From Nocardia mikamii NBRC 108933 (GTDB lineage Bacteria; Actinomycetota; Actinomycetes; Mycobacteriales; Mycobacteriaceae), in contig NZ_BDCM01000016.1 of assembly GCF_001613505.1 (NCBI RefSeq), positions 1 to 64,000 on the forward strand: 64,000 nucleotides of DNA, in the 5' to 3' direction. The notes beneath the pieces were generated by a model that had not been told where the DNA came from, did not search any database, and saw nothing but the letters and a program-made list of their open reading frames with translations. The position numbers and the translations under genes were made by a program. Below, in pieces: positions 35,686 to 44,597 of this stretch. The stretch's first letter is position 1. Each line of letters opens with the position of its first letter.

Positions 35686-36345
35686 TCAGTCGTCGGTCGG
35701 CTGTCGGAACGTCCCTCCTTCCACCATCGCGGCGATCTCGGCGGGGGGAATCTGCTCCGAGTGGGCGCGCCGCCAGAAATCGATGTCGGGAAAGATGCCG
35801 GAGGCGAGTTCGGTGCGCAGTTCGGCGACCCATGCCGCCTCGGCCTCGAGCATCGCCACGCCGAATTCGGCCTCGACCAGGAAGAGCCGGGGCAGGAACC
35901 GGGTCTGCTCCTCGATTTCGCGACGCCGCACGGCGATCTCCGCGGCGAGCAGCCGGGTGCGTTCGTCGAGCAGCGGGATCACCTCGTCCGGCGGCAGCAG
36001 GGCCACCACGGACAGGCCCGCCACGAACCGATGGGGTTCGGGTTCGGGGGTCGAGATCAGTTCGCGGATCCAGTCCTCGGCCTCGGCGCGGCCGGCGTCG
36101 GTCAGCCGGTAGATCGTCCGCTCGGGCCGGGCGCCGTCGCGCTCGCTGCCGATGACCTCGACGAATCCGTGCTTCTCGAGATTCTGCACGACCGTGTAGA
36201 GCGATCCCCACTTGATGTCCATATCGCGGTCCTTGCCGCGTTCGCGCATCTGGGCCGCGATCTCGTAGCGGTGCATGGGACGTTCGATCAGCGTCGCCAG
36301 GACCGCCAGGGCCAGCAGATTGGCGACTTTTCGCTTCTTGGGCAC
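35686..36345 (-). CDS. PadR-family transcriptional regulator
   Basis: A 219-residue repressor. The N-terminal winged helix (residues about 7-85) has LALAVLATLIERPMHRYEIAAQM and WGSLYTVVQNLEKHGFVE. The long helical C-terminal half is of the Vir_act_alpha_C type and serves dimerisation. GTG 36345 (MPKKRKVAN) is chosen because AAGGAGG at 36354-36360 is ideally spaced. The upstream GTG at 36354 would overlap that site. A repeat element just upstream is its probable operator. Confidence 0.9.
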   Translation of the reverse strand: MPKKRKVANLLALAVLATLIERPMHRYEIAAQMRERGKDRDMDIKWGSLYTVVQNLEKHGFVEVIGSERDGARPERTIYRLTDAGRAEAEDWIRELISTPEPEPHRFVAGLSVVALLPPDEVIPLLDERTRLLAAEIAVRRREIEEQTRFLPRLFLVEAEFGVAMLEAEAAWVAELRTELASGIFPDIDFWRRAHSEQIPPAEIAAMVEGGTFRQPTDD

Positions 36346-36359
36346 CGCCCGCACCTCCT

Positions 36360-36389
36360 TACTCGTCTACGAATATACGTCTACGAGTA
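36360..36389. promoter_or_regulatory. probable PadR operator
   Basis: TACTCGT (36360-36366) and ACGAGTA (36383-36389) are perfect inverted repeats. Between and across them CGTCTACGA occurs twice (36364-36372 and 36378-36386), 14 bases apart. The element starts right at the ribosome site of the PadR gene, so binding would block its expression. Autoregulation is the simplest reading. Confidence 0.65.
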
Positions 36390-36490
36390 TCGCCCGGCAA
36401 GAGTTTTCTCTTGGGTGATGGGGTGCGGGGCCGGGTCGGTCGAGAGTGTCGAACCGCCCGACCGGCGCCGGGCGATTATCGTGATCGGTC

Positions 36491-37105
36491 GTGCGAATCT
36501 TTGTGGCAGGCGCGACCGGAGTGCTGGGCGCCCGACTGACACCCCTGCTGGTCTCGGCCGGATTCGAGGTCGCCGGGCTCACGCGCTCGGAGTCGAAGGT
36601 ATCGATGCTGACCGGTTTCGGCGCCCGGCCCGTCGTCTGCGATGTCTACGACGCGGCGGCGCTGGAACAGGCGGTGCGCGATTTCGCGCCCGATCTGGTG
36701 ATGCATCAGCTCACCGACCTGCCCGACGATCCCGCCGATCTGCCCGCCGGCCGGGCGGCGAATTCGCGGATGCGCCGCGAGGGCACGGCCAACCTGCTCG
36801 CCGCGGCACAGGCGGCGGGCGCGAAACGCTTTCTCGCCCAGAGTGTCGCGTGGGAGATGACCGGAGAGGGACAGGCCGCCAAACAATTCCTGGAGGATGC
36901 GGTGCTCGGCGTCCGTGGCGTCGTCCTGCGCTACGGCCAGTTCTACGGTCCCGGCACCTACTATCCCGAGAACGCGGACCGGCCCGATCCGCCGCGCATT
37001 CATATCGCCGAGGCCGCGGCGCGGACCGTGGTCGCGCTGGATCTGGCCTCGGGGATCTACGCGGTGACCGAAGACGGCCGCGTGGATTTCGAACCGGTGC
37101 ACTAG
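36491..37105 (+). CDS. short NAD(P)-binding epimerase-like protein
   Basis: 204 residues with an N-terminal Rossmann motif (MRIFVAGATGVLGARLTPLL). Later motifs are GAKRFLAQSVAWEM, VVLRYGQFYGPGTYY and HIAEAAARTVVALDL, as in NAD-dependent epimerase/dehydratases. Family members usually have about 290-330 residues. Here the stretch between the Ser (QSVAW) and the C-terminal block is shortened and no YxxxK is visible, so catalysis is doubtful. It starts at GTG and is divergent from the PadR gene. Confidence 0.75.
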   Translation: MRIFVAGATGVLGARLTPLLVSAGFEVAGLTRSESKVSMLTGFGARPVVCDVYDAAALEQAVRDFAPDLVMHQLTDLPDDPADLPAGRAANSRMRREGTANLLAAAQAAGAKRFLAQSVAWEMTGEGQAAKQFLEDAVLGVRGVVLRYGQFYGPGTYYPENADRPDPPRIHIAEAAARTVVALDLASGIYAVTEDGRVDFEPVH

Positions 37106-37136
37106 CTTCCGAAGCCCGCCGATCGTCGGCGGCAGT

Positions 37137-37922
37137 TCACCCCGCGCGCTGCCGGAGCACTTCGGCTGTGGTCTCGTCGGCGGGCAGGAAGGCCTCGAGA
37201 TGCAGTTCGGCCAGTGAGACGTCGGTGGCGGTGGCGAACGAGGTGAGCGTGGTGATCAATCGCAATTCACCGGCCTCACTGCGCAATCGCAGCGGCACCG
37301 CGAAGCCGAGGTAGCCGGGCCCGGGGTCGGTCTCCGGGAGATAGCCCTCGAACTCGGCGACCAGTTCCTCGGCGCGCGGGTCCGGTGAGGTGCGGTTGCG
37401 CGCCCGCATGGATTCGGTGACATGCCGTCCCCATTCGGCGAAGTTGACCACCCGCGGCGCCAGGCCGTCCGGATGTAATGCCAAGCGGCGCACATTGATC
37501 GGCGCGGTGAGCAGTTCGGGCGCACAGCCGTCGGTGAAGACGTCGAACGCGGCGTTCGCCTCGATCAGGCTCCCGTAGCGGTCGGCGATCAGTGCCGGAT
37601 AGGGCATATGCCCGGACAGGATCGTGCGCAGCGCCTCGCGTACCGGAGCCAAGTGCGGTGCGTCGACGCCGGATTCGTCGTAGGCGGGGGTGTAGCCGGC
37701 CGTCGCCAGCAGCGCGTTGCGTTCGCGCAGCGACAGTTCCAGCGATTCGGCCAGCCGCAGCACGATGGCGCGACCCGGCCGGGACCGACCTTGTTCGAGA
37801 TAACTGAGGTGGCGTTGCGTGGTGTCGGCGCGGATGGCCAGATCGAGTTGGCTCCACCGCCGCAGCACTCGCCAGCGTCGCAGTTCCTGTGCGAAGGGGC
37901 CCGGTTGCGCGACTGTCGTCAT
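37137..37922 (-). CDS. XRE-family regulator with MmyB-like ligand domain
   Basis: A 261-residue protein. Residues about 15-70 form an HTH_3 domain (LRRWRVLRRWSQLDLAIRA, TTQRHLSYLEQGRSRPGRAI). The rest matches the PAS-like MmyB ligand-binding domain: YPALIADRYGSLIEANAAFD and LALHPDGLAPRVVNFAEWG. ATG 37922 (MTTVAQPGP) is taken as the start. It faces the NTF2-like gene across 85 bases, which suggests control of that gene. Confidence 0.88.
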   Translation of the reverse strand: MTTVAQPGPFAQELRRWRVLRRWSQLDLAIRADTTQRHLSYLEQGRSRPGRAIVLRLAESLELSLRERNALLATAGYTPAYDESGVDAPHLAPVREALRTILSGHMPYPALIADRYGSLIEANAAFDVFTDGCAPELLTAPINVRRLALHPDGLAPRVVNFAEWGRHVTESMRARNRTSPDPRAEELVAEFEGYLPETDPGPGYLGFAVPLRLRSEAGELRLITTLTSFATATDVSLAELHLEAFLPADETTAEVLRQRAG

Positions 37923-38007
37923 GGGATCATCGTCGGCTTCGGCGCGGCGCTCCGCCATACCCTGCGGGGAATCGCGCGAGTGCGCGCCGGCGGACAGACT
38001 CGGCGGC

Positions 38008-38445
38008 ATGAGCTACGAACCCACCGATATCGAACTGAAGAATCTGCTCGACCGCTGGATCGGCCAGTGGAACGAAGCCGATGCCGACCGGCGCCGCGAG
38101 CTGATCCGCGAGGTCTGGGCCGAGGACGGCTATCAGATCCTGGTCAACCCGCCCGAGGGCATTCGCGATACCGCCCGCCACTACGGGGTGTCCGCCCCGG
38201 CGGTCGAGGTACGCGGCTACGACGCGATGTTCGCCCGCGTCACCCGGGCGTACGAGATGTTCGTCGCCGATGGTGAGCACTTCTTCGAAGCCGAGGGCCG
38301 GCCGGTTCGGCACGCCGGGGCCGCTGTGGCGCTGACCTGGGTGATGCGCTCACGCGCGGACGGAACCGTCGCCGGCTCCGGACTCGAGGTGCTGACCTTC
38401 GATCCCGACGGGAGGGTGCGCACCGACCACGAATTCGTGAACTGA
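38008..38445 (+). CDS. NTF2-like/SnoaL-type protein
   Basis: A 145-residue protein with the cone-shaped NTF2-like fold signature: LLDRWIGQWNEADADRRRELIREVWAED at the N-terminus, VALTWVMRSR and GLEVLTFDPDGRVRTDHEF at the C-terminus. Such proteins are small-molecule isomerases, cyclases or binding proteins. No catalytic assignment is possible. The divergent XRE/MmyB gene is its likely regulator. Confidence 0.75.
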   Translation: MSYEPTDIELKNLLDRWIGQWNEADADRRRELIREVWAEDGYQILVNPPEGIRDTARHYGVSAPAVEVRGYDAMFARVTRAYEMFVADGEHFFEAEGRPVRHAGAAVALTWVMRSRADGTVAGSGLEVLTFDPDGRVRTDHEFVN

Positions 38446-38486
38446 GCCGGCGTGGACCTGTCGGTGCGCATGTCTAGGGTGCAGGA

Positions 38487-39146
38487 ATGCCTCGCGACCT
38501 CGCCGAACTGCCCTATGCCCGGAGTCTGACGCCGCTGCTGGAACCGCTCGCGCCCGATACCGAGTACGAGCGGGTCCACCTCGACGCCACCGCCGTCGAC
38601 GAGGTGTCGGCCGGCGGCTCCTGGTTCAGTGAGTCGGCGCTGACCGGTGTGGTGCTCGGCGGCGGCAGTCTGAATCACTGTCGATTCGACGACGTCTGGC
38701 TGCGCGGGGTGCGGTGGATCGGGATCGACGCCTGCGAAACCCGTTGGCTGGATGCCGAATTCGTCGACTCCGCGTGGTCCGGTGTGGTCGCCGTCGACGC
38801 GCAGCTGCGCCGTATCCGTTTCGAGGGCTGCAAATTCGAATCGGTGAACTTCCGCGCGGCCACCCTGCAGAACGTGACCTTCGCCGAATGCGTCTTCCGC
38901 GACACCGACTTCTCCGCCGCCACACTCCGGAAGGTCGATTTCCCCGGATCGCGGCTCGAAGGCGTCGCCCTGTACGGCGCCACCTTCAAGGATGTCGATC
39001 TGCGGGGCGCGGCGGCGCTGGACCTCGTCACCGATATCGGAACGCTGAAGGGCGCGATCATCACCACGCCCCAGCTGATGGAGATGGCTCCCGCCTTCGC
39101 GCGAGCGGCGGGAATCATCGTGCGCGACAACCGAATCCGCGACTAG
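38487..39146 (+). CDS. pentapeptide-repeat protein
   Basis: 219 residues. The central part (about 30-180) has degenerate A(D/N)LxX-type repeats, for example FESVNFRAATLQNVTFAECVF, which build a right-handed beta-helix. Some pentapeptide proteins (MfpA, Qnr) mimic DNA and protect gyrase, but the C-terminal tail here lacks evident similarity to MfpA, so that role is not claimed. Its stop overlaps that of the convergent VIT gene by 4 bases. Confidence 0.8.
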   Translation: MPRDLAELPYARSLTPLLEPLAPDTEYERVHLDATAVDEVSAGGSWFSESALTGVVLGGGSLNHCRFDDVWLRGVRWIGIDACETRWLDAEFVDSAWSGVVAVDAQLRRIRFEGCKFESVNFRAATLQNVTFAECVFRDTDFSAATLRKVDFPGSRLEGVALYGATFKDVDLRGAAALDLVTDIGTLKGAIITTPQLMEMAPAFARAAGIIVRDNRIRD

Positions 39147-39883
39147 CCGGTGGAAACCCCGGGGATCTGGCCGATACCGTAGGTCACCGCCATGGCCAGC
39201 GCGCCACCGATCACCACCCGCAGCACGGCCCGGCGCGGATTCCCGCCGCCCAGTCGCGCGCTCACCGACCCGGTCGCGGCCAGCGCCACCAGCACCGCGG
39301 CGAAGGTCACCGGAATGCGCCAGGTCGGCGGCGGCAGCAGAATCGCGAGCAGCGGCAGCAGAGCGCCGCAGGTGAACGAGACCGCGGAGGAGAACGCGGC
39401 CTGCCACGGGTTGGTCAGCTCGTTCGGGTCCAGGCCCAATTCGGCCTCGGCGTGGGCGGCGAAGGCATCGTGCGCGGTCAACTCCCGCGCGACCTGCCGT
39501 GCGGTCGCCTCCGTGAGCCCTTTGTGCCGATAGATCTGGGTCAATTCGGTGAGCTCGTAATCGGGGTCTTCGGCGAGTTCGCGCTTCTCCTGGGACAGCA
39601 GGGCGCGCTCGCTGTCGCGCTGGGTACTGACCGAGACGTATTCGCCGACCGCCATCGACAGCGCACCCGCGACCAGCCCGGCCACACCGGCGGTGAGGAT
39701 GGGCGTGGTGGCCGCGGTGGCCGAGGCGACGCCCACCACCAGGCCCGCGGTCGACACGATGCCGTCGTTGGCGCCCAGCACCCCGGCGCGCAACCAGTTC
39801 AGCCGGGACGCGAAACCTCCGCCGTGCGGTTCGTGCGGATGTTTCCAGCTCCCGGTGTCGCGCACATTGTCGGAGTCGTCCAC
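39143..39883 (-). CDS. VIT1/CCC1-family metal transporter
   Basis: A 246-residue membrane protein. WLRAGVLGANDGIVSTAGLVVGV and GLVAGALSMAVGEYVSVSTQRDSE are hallmarks of the VIT1/CCC1 iron/manganese exporters. A charged cytosolic loop (about 95-165, rich in Glu) is the metal-binding region, followed by more helices. GTG 39883 (MDDSDNVRDTG) is chosen. It probably lowers cytosolic Fe2+ or Mn2+. Confidence 0.9.
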   Translation of the reverse strand: MDDSDNVRDTGSWKHPHEPHGGGFASRLNWLRAGVLGANDGIVSTAGLVVGVASATAATTPILTAGVAGLVAGALSMAVGEYVSVSTQRDSERALLSQEKRELAEDPDYELTELTQIYRHKGLTEATARQVARELTAHDAFAAHAEAELGLDPNELTNPWQAAFSSAVSFTCGALLPLLAILLPPPTWRIPVTFAAVLVALAATGSVSARLGGGNPRRAVLRVVIGGALAMAVTYGIGQIPGVSTG

Positions 39884-39984
39884 GGATGCAGAGTAGGCCG
39901 CCGACCGGGCCCGGCGGTGGATCCGCGCCGCAGGCGAGCCGCGCCCGCCGATGCGGCGCACTCCGGATCGGTAGCATGCGTGAC

Positions 39985-40632
39985 ATGAATTCCCTTGTCA
40001 CGCGCGCTATGTCCACGGTCGCCGGGCAGCTGGGCAATCCGCACGGGGTGCTGGGCAAGGTGGTCGCGCGGATGCTGAACCGGGCCAATCGCTTCGCCAT
40101 CGACGCCGCGGTCGAGGCGGCCGAGGTGGGCGCGGGGCAGGCCGCGGCCGATATCGGTTTCGGCGGCGGTGTGGGACTGTCGATCCTGCTGCGAGAGGTC
40201 GGCGATGCCGGGACCGTGCACGGCGTGGAGATCTCTCCGGATATGTCGGCGCGAGCCCGTGCTCGCTTCACCCGTGACATCGGCACCGGCCGGCTGCGGA
40301 TCGTCGAGGGCGGACTCACCGAGTTACCGCTCGCCTCGGCGAGCCTGGACGCGGTGATCACGGTGAATACCGTCTATTTCGTCGATGATCTGGACCGGGC
40401 CTGCGCGGAGCTGGCGCGCGTGCTGCGCCCGGGCGGCCGGGTGGTGGTCGGTATCGGGGATCCGGCGGCGATGACGAGGATGCCGTTCACCGCGCACGGG
40501 TTCCGGTTGCGGCCGGTCGACGACGTATCGGAGGCGCTGGAACGAGCCGGGCTGGCGGTCGAACACCGGCGGATCGACCGGCAGCCGATTCCGGCTCATC
40601 TGCTCATCGGCCGCCGGGGGAGCGAGGACTGA
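39985..40632 (+). CDS. class I SAM-dependent methyltransferase
   Basis: A 215-residue methyltransferase of the UbiE/type-11 group. AAADIGFGGGVGLSILL is motif I, TVHGVEISPDM ends strand 2, and LDAVITVNTVYFVDDL and ARVLRPGGRVVVG are the later motifs. ATG 39985 is used; ATG 39976 would add three residues. Its substrate is unknown. The 3' end overlaps the convergent MBL-fold gene by 29 bases. Confidence 0.85.
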   Translation: MNSLVTRAMSTVAGQLGNPHGVLGKVVARMLNRANRFAIDAAVEAAEVGAGQAAADIGFGGGVGLSILLREVGDAGTVHGVEISPDMSARARARFTRDIGTGRLRIVEGGLTELPLASASLDAVITVNTVYFVDDLDRACAELARVLRPGGRVVVGIGDPAAMTRMPFTAHGFRLRPVDDVSEALERAGLAVEHRRIDRQPIPAHLLIGRRGSED

Positions 40633-41566
40633 GCACCGGCAGGGCGGCCACGTCGATCGCGCGACTCACGGCGCCGATCTCCTCGGGCACCGAGGCCAGG
40701 GCGATATCGACGGTGAAGCCCATCGGCGCGTCGAGCGGCCGGAGGAAATCGTCGTAGTGCATGGGCACCACGGTGGCCGGGCGCAGCCGGGTCAGCACCC
40801 GGCGCCAGTAGTCCGGCGTCACCGCGCGTCCGGCCACCCCGGCGAGGAAGATGTCGACGTCGCGATGCCGGATCGCCTCGTCGACGAGGTCGGCGCTGCC
40901 CTGGTGATAGATCTCGACACCGGCCACCGCGATGTGGATGCCCCAGGTCTGTCCGCAGCCGTAGGCCATCGGCGCCAGCGCGGCCAGGGATTCGCAACTG
41001 GTGTCGCCGGGGGACGGGATCCGGGTGCCGAAGGGGATCTTCGAATGCACGCTCGGCACGAAGGTCACCGTGAACGGCCCGAGTTCGTAGCGGCGGTAGG
41101 GTTCCACCTCCACCCCGCGCTCGCCGAGTCCGTGCAGAGTCATGAGATTACGCACCGATCGTGAGCCGTAGACCGCGCAGCCGAAGCGGCGCGCGAGCTC
41201 GGGGGCGTCCAAGGCGTGATCCCAATGACCGTGTCCGACAACGATTCCCACCACAGTTTCGAGGTCCGGCAGGAAGCGGTCGATCGATGCGGGATCGGGA
41301 AGTGCGGTGCGGCGGCGTAGCACCGTCGACAGCGGCACCCGGGTGAGGAACGGATCGACGAGCAGCGTCACGCCCTCGCAGGTCATCCGGTATCCGGCGG
41401 TGCCCAGCCATTCGATCTCCAGACCGGCCGGCAGTGTGAGCGGCCGGGCCTCGAGCTCGCGCAGCGCCTGCGCGTCCTCGCGGTCGCGCGCGCTCTTGTT
41501 CAGGAAGTAGCGGGCATAGCCGGCCGTGTGCCGAAGCGGATCGAGCACCGTCGAGAGAGCGGACAT
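40604..41566 (-). CDS. UlaG-like MBL-fold metal-dependent hydrolase
   Basis: A 320-residue protein. GIVVGHGHWDHALDAP is the HxHxDH metal site, and TWGIHIAVAGVEIYHQGSADLVDEA and VVPMHYDDFLRP supply later ligands. It resembles UlaG and NAPE-PLD-like hydrolases acting on phosphodiester or lactone substrates. It follows the MarR gene by 22 bases on the same strand, so that regulator probably controls it. Confidence 0.85.
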   Translation of the reverse strand: MSALSTVLDPLRHTAGYARYFLNKSARDREDAQALRELEARPLTLPAGLEIEWLGTAGYRMTCEGVTLLVDPFLTRVPLSTVLRRRTALPDPASIDRFLPDLETVVGIVVGHGHWDHALDAPELARRFGCAVYGSRSVRNLMTLHGLGERGVEVEPYRRYELGPFTVTFVPSVHSKIPFGTRIPSPGDTSCESLAALAPMAYGCGQTWGIHIAVAGVEIYHQGSADLVDEAIRHRDVDIFLAGVAGRAVTPDYWRRVLTRLRPATVVPMHYDDFLRPLDAPMGFTVDIALASVPEEIGAVSRAIDVAALPVLSPRSPGGR

Positions 41567-41588
41567 CGGTCCATTGTGCGCGACCGGG

Positions 41589-42035
41589 TCACGGGAGGTC
41601 GTCGGCGAGCACCTTGTGCAGGGCGGTGGCGAGGGCGCCGAGCTCGTCGGCGGCCAGACCGGCGAAATGCTGATCGACGACCGCGTGGTGATGCGGGGTG
41701 GCCTCGTGCAACCGCTGCCGCCCGGCCGCGGTGATGGCGACATACGCCGATCGGCCGTCCGCGGGATTGGTTTCGCGGGTGACCAGGCCGCGCGCCTCCA
41801 ATTCGGTGACCAGCCGGCTCACCCGGGTGCGGCTGAGCACCATGGTCTCGCCGAGGTCGCTCATCCGCAGACGGGTGGTGCCCGCGAGTTCCACGAGCAT
41901 GTCGTACCAGCTGGCGGGCATGCCGTGGTCACGGCGCAGTTCGGCATCCAGTTCCGGGCGCAGGTCGACGTAGACCCGCTGCAGCGCCCGCCACACCTGG
42001 ACCGAGGCGGGTACTGAGCTCCCGGATTCCGGCAC
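41589..42035 (-). CDS. MarR-family regulator
   Basis: A 148-residue winged-helix protein: LAGTTRLRMSDLGETMVLSR, then RVSRLVTELEARGLVTRE (recognition helix) and NPADGRSAYVAITAAGRQRL (wing). The start is GTG. An inverted repeat, AACCG-N8-CGGTT at 42098-42115, lies in the gap to the divergent kinase gene and may be its site. The downstream hydrolase is likely in its operon. Confidence 0.88.
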   Translation of the reverse strand: MPESGSSVPASVQVWRALQRVYVDLRPELDAELRRDHGMPASWYDMLVELAGTTRLRMSDLGETMVLSRTRVSRLVTELEARGLVTRETNPADGRSAYVAITAAGRQRLHEATPHHHAVVDQHFAGLAADELGALATALHKVLADDLP

Positions 42036-42128
42036 GCCGCCGATCTTAGACGGCCCTCACCCCGCCTGCCCGGCTGCGCGGACCGCCGGGCGGCGATAAC
42101 CGCTGGACACCGGTTCTACGATGCGGAC

Positions 42129-43076
42129 ATGGACATGCGCGCGAGCGTGGAACTTCCTCCCGATTGGCGGGCGCGGGTACGCGATGCTCTCGCGGACTCG
42201 CCCCGGCCGGAAATGGCGGACGGTTCACTGCGCCTGCTGGGCGCGGGTTTGGACAGCGTTGCGCTCCAGCTGGATTCGGCCGGGGATGCCTACGTGCTGC
42301 GCCTGCCGCAGGATCCGCACGGGGCGGAAGGGATCGCCCGCGAGGCCGGGCTGCTTCCGGAATTGGCTCCGCTGCTGCCGGTGCCGATTCCGCAATTCCT
42401 GTTCACCGCGCCGAATCCGCTGGGGCCCGGCGAGTTCTGCGTGTATCCACTCGTGCCGGGCGAATCGCTCGATGAAGCGGAATGGGCCGAGCGGGGCCTG
42501 CTGCGCGCCGATACGGCGCGGACGATCGCGGAGTTGATCGAACGGATCCACTCGTTTCCGGTGGAGCGCGCCCGGGACTTCGGTGTCGAGGTCGCCGATC
42601 CGCGGGGTGATTTCGCCGCGGATCTGAAGTCCGTTCGTGCCGAGGTGCTTCCGTTGCTGGACGCGGCCGAGGCGGCGGAGCTGTCCGGGGCGTGGCAGCG
42701 ATATCTCGACGAGGACGCCAACTTCGACTTCGAACCGACGCTCATCCATGCCGATATGAGCCTGGATCATCTGTTGATCAGCGGCGGCGCGATCAGCGGC
42801 CTGATCGACTTCGGCGATGTGGAGATCGGTGACCCCGACTACGACCTCTGCTACCTGTACCCGGAGGCGGGGCACGAGTTCGTGCGCGAGATCCAGCGGT
42901 GTCGCGCACGGGATCTCGGGCCCGTCACTGAGAACAAGCTGCGCTTCTGGGCGTGTGCCGATCCCGCGCTCGACGTGCTGGACGCTGTCGAACAGGGCCG
43001 GACGGACTTTCGCGAACAGCGATTGACGGTTCTGCGGCAGGCGCTGCGCAGCTATCGGCCGAACGGCAGGTCCTGA
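42129..43076 (+). CDS. aminoglycoside phosphotransferase-family kinase
   Basis: A 315-residue APH/choline-kinase-fold protein. TLIHADMSLDHLLI is the catalytic loop (Asp in HAD), GLIDFGDVEIGDPDYDL the metal-binding DFG-like motif, and FCVYPLVPGESL the N-lobe hinge. The last Asn of the usual HGDxxxxN is His here, as in some APH(2'')- and macrolide-kinase-like proteins. It may phosphorylate an antibiotic or a metabolite; the sequence does not settle which. Confidence 0.82.
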   Translation: MDMRASVELPPDWRARVRDALADSPRPEMADGSLRLLGAGLDSVALQLDSAGDAYVLRLPQDPHGAEGIAREAGLLPELAPLLPVPIPQFLFTAPNPLGPGEFCVYPLVPGESLDEAEWAERGLLRADTARTIAELIERIHSFPVERARDFGVEVADPRGDFAADLKSVRAEVLPLLDAAEAAELSGAWQRYLDEDANFDFEPTLIHADMSLDHLLISGGAISGLIDFGDVEIGDPDYDLCYLYPEAGHEFVREIQRCRARDLGPVTENKLRFWACADPALDVLDAVEQGRTDFREQRLTVLRQALRSYRPNGRS

Positions 43077-43089
43077 GAGCCCCTGAGCC

Positions 43090-43656
43090 TCAGGGGCGCT
43101 CGTAGAATCCGTCGATCCGCGCCCGGCCCACCGCCTGTGCGGCCGCCAGCACCTCCCGGGGTTTCGCGCTCTCGACGGGTTTCCCCGCGGCGGTGGTGAG
43201 GGGCGCGCCGAGGGCGAACAACTCGAAGACGTACCGGTGCGGTCCGTGCCCCTTGATCGGCGCGGGGCCCAGGTACCCGCGGCCGAATCCGGACCGCAGT
43301 ACCCGCACACCCGCTTCGTCGGTATCGGCGCGTAACGCGTTGCGGGACAGGCTCCGCACCGACGGCTCGAGGAGCGCGACGCAGTGCACGAACGGCTTCC
43401 GCATCGGAGCGTCGGGATCCTCGACGACCAGCAGATAGCCCGTCGTAGTGTCGGGCGCGCCGCTCCAGCTCAAGGTGGGAGACTCGTCGGCGCCACCGAT
43501 CCGGCGGGAGGCATGCCGGATGTCGAGCGTGGTCTCCGGCTCGAAGTCCGTGCTCGTGAGTCGAAAGACGGTGTCGCCGAGCAGGTTCGGCTGATTCCAC
43601 GCCAGTCCCGATTCACCGGCGCGGCGATTGGCGAGCAGCTTGCCGAGAATGCTCAT
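43090..43656 (-). CDS. YbhB/YbcL (PEBP) family protein
   Basis: A 188-residue phosphatidylethanolamine-binding/Raf-kinase-inhibitor-like protein. Motifs seen are PTLSWSGAPDTTTGYLLVVEDPDAP, PFVHCVALLEP, GRGYLGPAPIKGHGPHRYVFELFAL. The Asp-Pro-Asp and Gly-x-His motifs form the anion pocket of the family. GAGAAGGAGAA precedes the ATG. Its start overlaps the stop of the esterase gene in ATGA, so both are coupled. Confidence 0.9.
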   Translation of the reverse strand: MSILGKLLANRRAGESGLAWNQPNLLGDTVFRLTSTDFEPETTLDIRHASRRIGGADESPTLSWSGAPDTTTGYLLVVEDPDAPMRKPFVHCVALLEPSVRSLSRNALRADTDEAGVRVLRSGFGRGYLGPAPIKGHGPHRYVFELFALGAPLTTAAGKPVESAKPREVLAAAQAVGRARIDGFYERP

Positions 43657-44555
43657 CGGTTCTCCTTCTCCGACCGGGGTGGAAGTAGCCGCCGCGCCGC
43701 CGGTCGCAGGAGCGGGCGGGCGAAGTGATGGATTTCTACCGTGGCGTCGAATTCCAGGGTGGATGCCGCGCCGGGAGTGCCGGCCCATTCCTCCGGCACG
43801 GCGACGCCCGGCCAGGTGTGGCCCCCGCCGAAAACCGTCCATGCCGTGACGGCGGTGTCGGCGATGCCGTGGGCGGCGGTGACGCGGCGGGAGCCGGCGG
43901 TCGTGACGGTGGTTCGGTCGCCCGGGCACCTGTCGAGCCTCGCCCAGTGGTCGGCGGTCGTGGCGGCGCCGAGAATCCGCCCGCGCGGTTCATCGTTCGG
44001 CCCGCGGTGGCGGGAGTGGCCCCCGGCGAGCGGGACCAGGGGATCGGCGTCGCCGTTGATCAGCATCGCCGACACCGCATGGGTCGGCCGCACCGCGGTC
44101 AGGTCGGCGGGTAGCGCCCCGGCTACCGCGGCGAAGACGGCGACCCGTTCGCTGCATTCGAGGGCGAGCCGATGAGACATGAAGGCGCCGTTGGATATTC
44201 CGGCCACCAGCGTTCGATCGGCCGCGGTCGCGTAGGTGTGCGCGCACCAGTCGATCAGGCTGCGCAGGAATCCCACATCATCGACCCCGTGCTCCTCCGC
44301 GGCCGTGACGCCGCGGCCGTCGGCCCAGCTGCCGTAGCAACCGTCGGGATAGACGACACCGACGCCCCAGTCCTCGGCGTGATCGGCGAATCGGGTCCAG
44401 TCGTGCATGAGCAGACCGCCGCCTCCGGCATCCGGTCCCATATTCCCGTGCAACGCGACGATCAGCGGACTGTCCGGTTCCCGGGGTGGCCGCAGGTGAA
44501 AGCTTCGCGGGCGGCCGTCGTGGGTCAGCTCGCCCGGAATCAGTTCGGCGGTCAT
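43653..44555 (-). CDS. PHB depolymerase/feruloyl esterase-like protein
   Basis: A 300-residue esterase resembling LpqC-type polyhydroxybutyrate depolymerases. PLIVALHGNMG gives the oxyanion region, VAGISNGAFMSHRLA the G-x-S-x-G nucleophile, INGDADPLVPLAGG the Asp region and GGGHTWPG the His. No signal peptide is seen, so it is probably cytoplasmic. ATG 44555 is chosen because GGAGGGAA precedes it. It is divergent from a MarR gene that probably controls it. Confidence 0.85.
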   Translation of the reverse strand: MTAELIPGELTHDGRPRSFHLRPPREPDSPLIVALHGNMGPDAGGGGLLMHDWTRFADHAEDWGVGVVYPDGCYGSWADGRGVTAAEEHGVDDVGFLRSLIDWCAHTYATAADRTLVAGISNGAFMSHRLALECSERVAVFAAVAGALPADLTAVRPTHAVSAMLINGDADPLVPLAGGHSRHRGPNDEPRGRILGAATTADHWARLDRCPGDRTTVTTAGSRRVTAAHGIADTAVTAWTVFGGGHTWPGVAVPEEWAGTPGAASTLEFDATVEIHHFARPLLRPAARRLLPPRSEKENR

Positions 44556-44597
44556 CGGCTTCCCTCCACGCGGCATGCCCATTCGCCGTCGGATTAA

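Noticed and set aside
38487..39146. MfpA-type quinolone-resistance protein
   Set aside because: The repeats are too degenerate and the MfpA-like dimerisation end is not evident, so only the generic pentapeptide call is kept.
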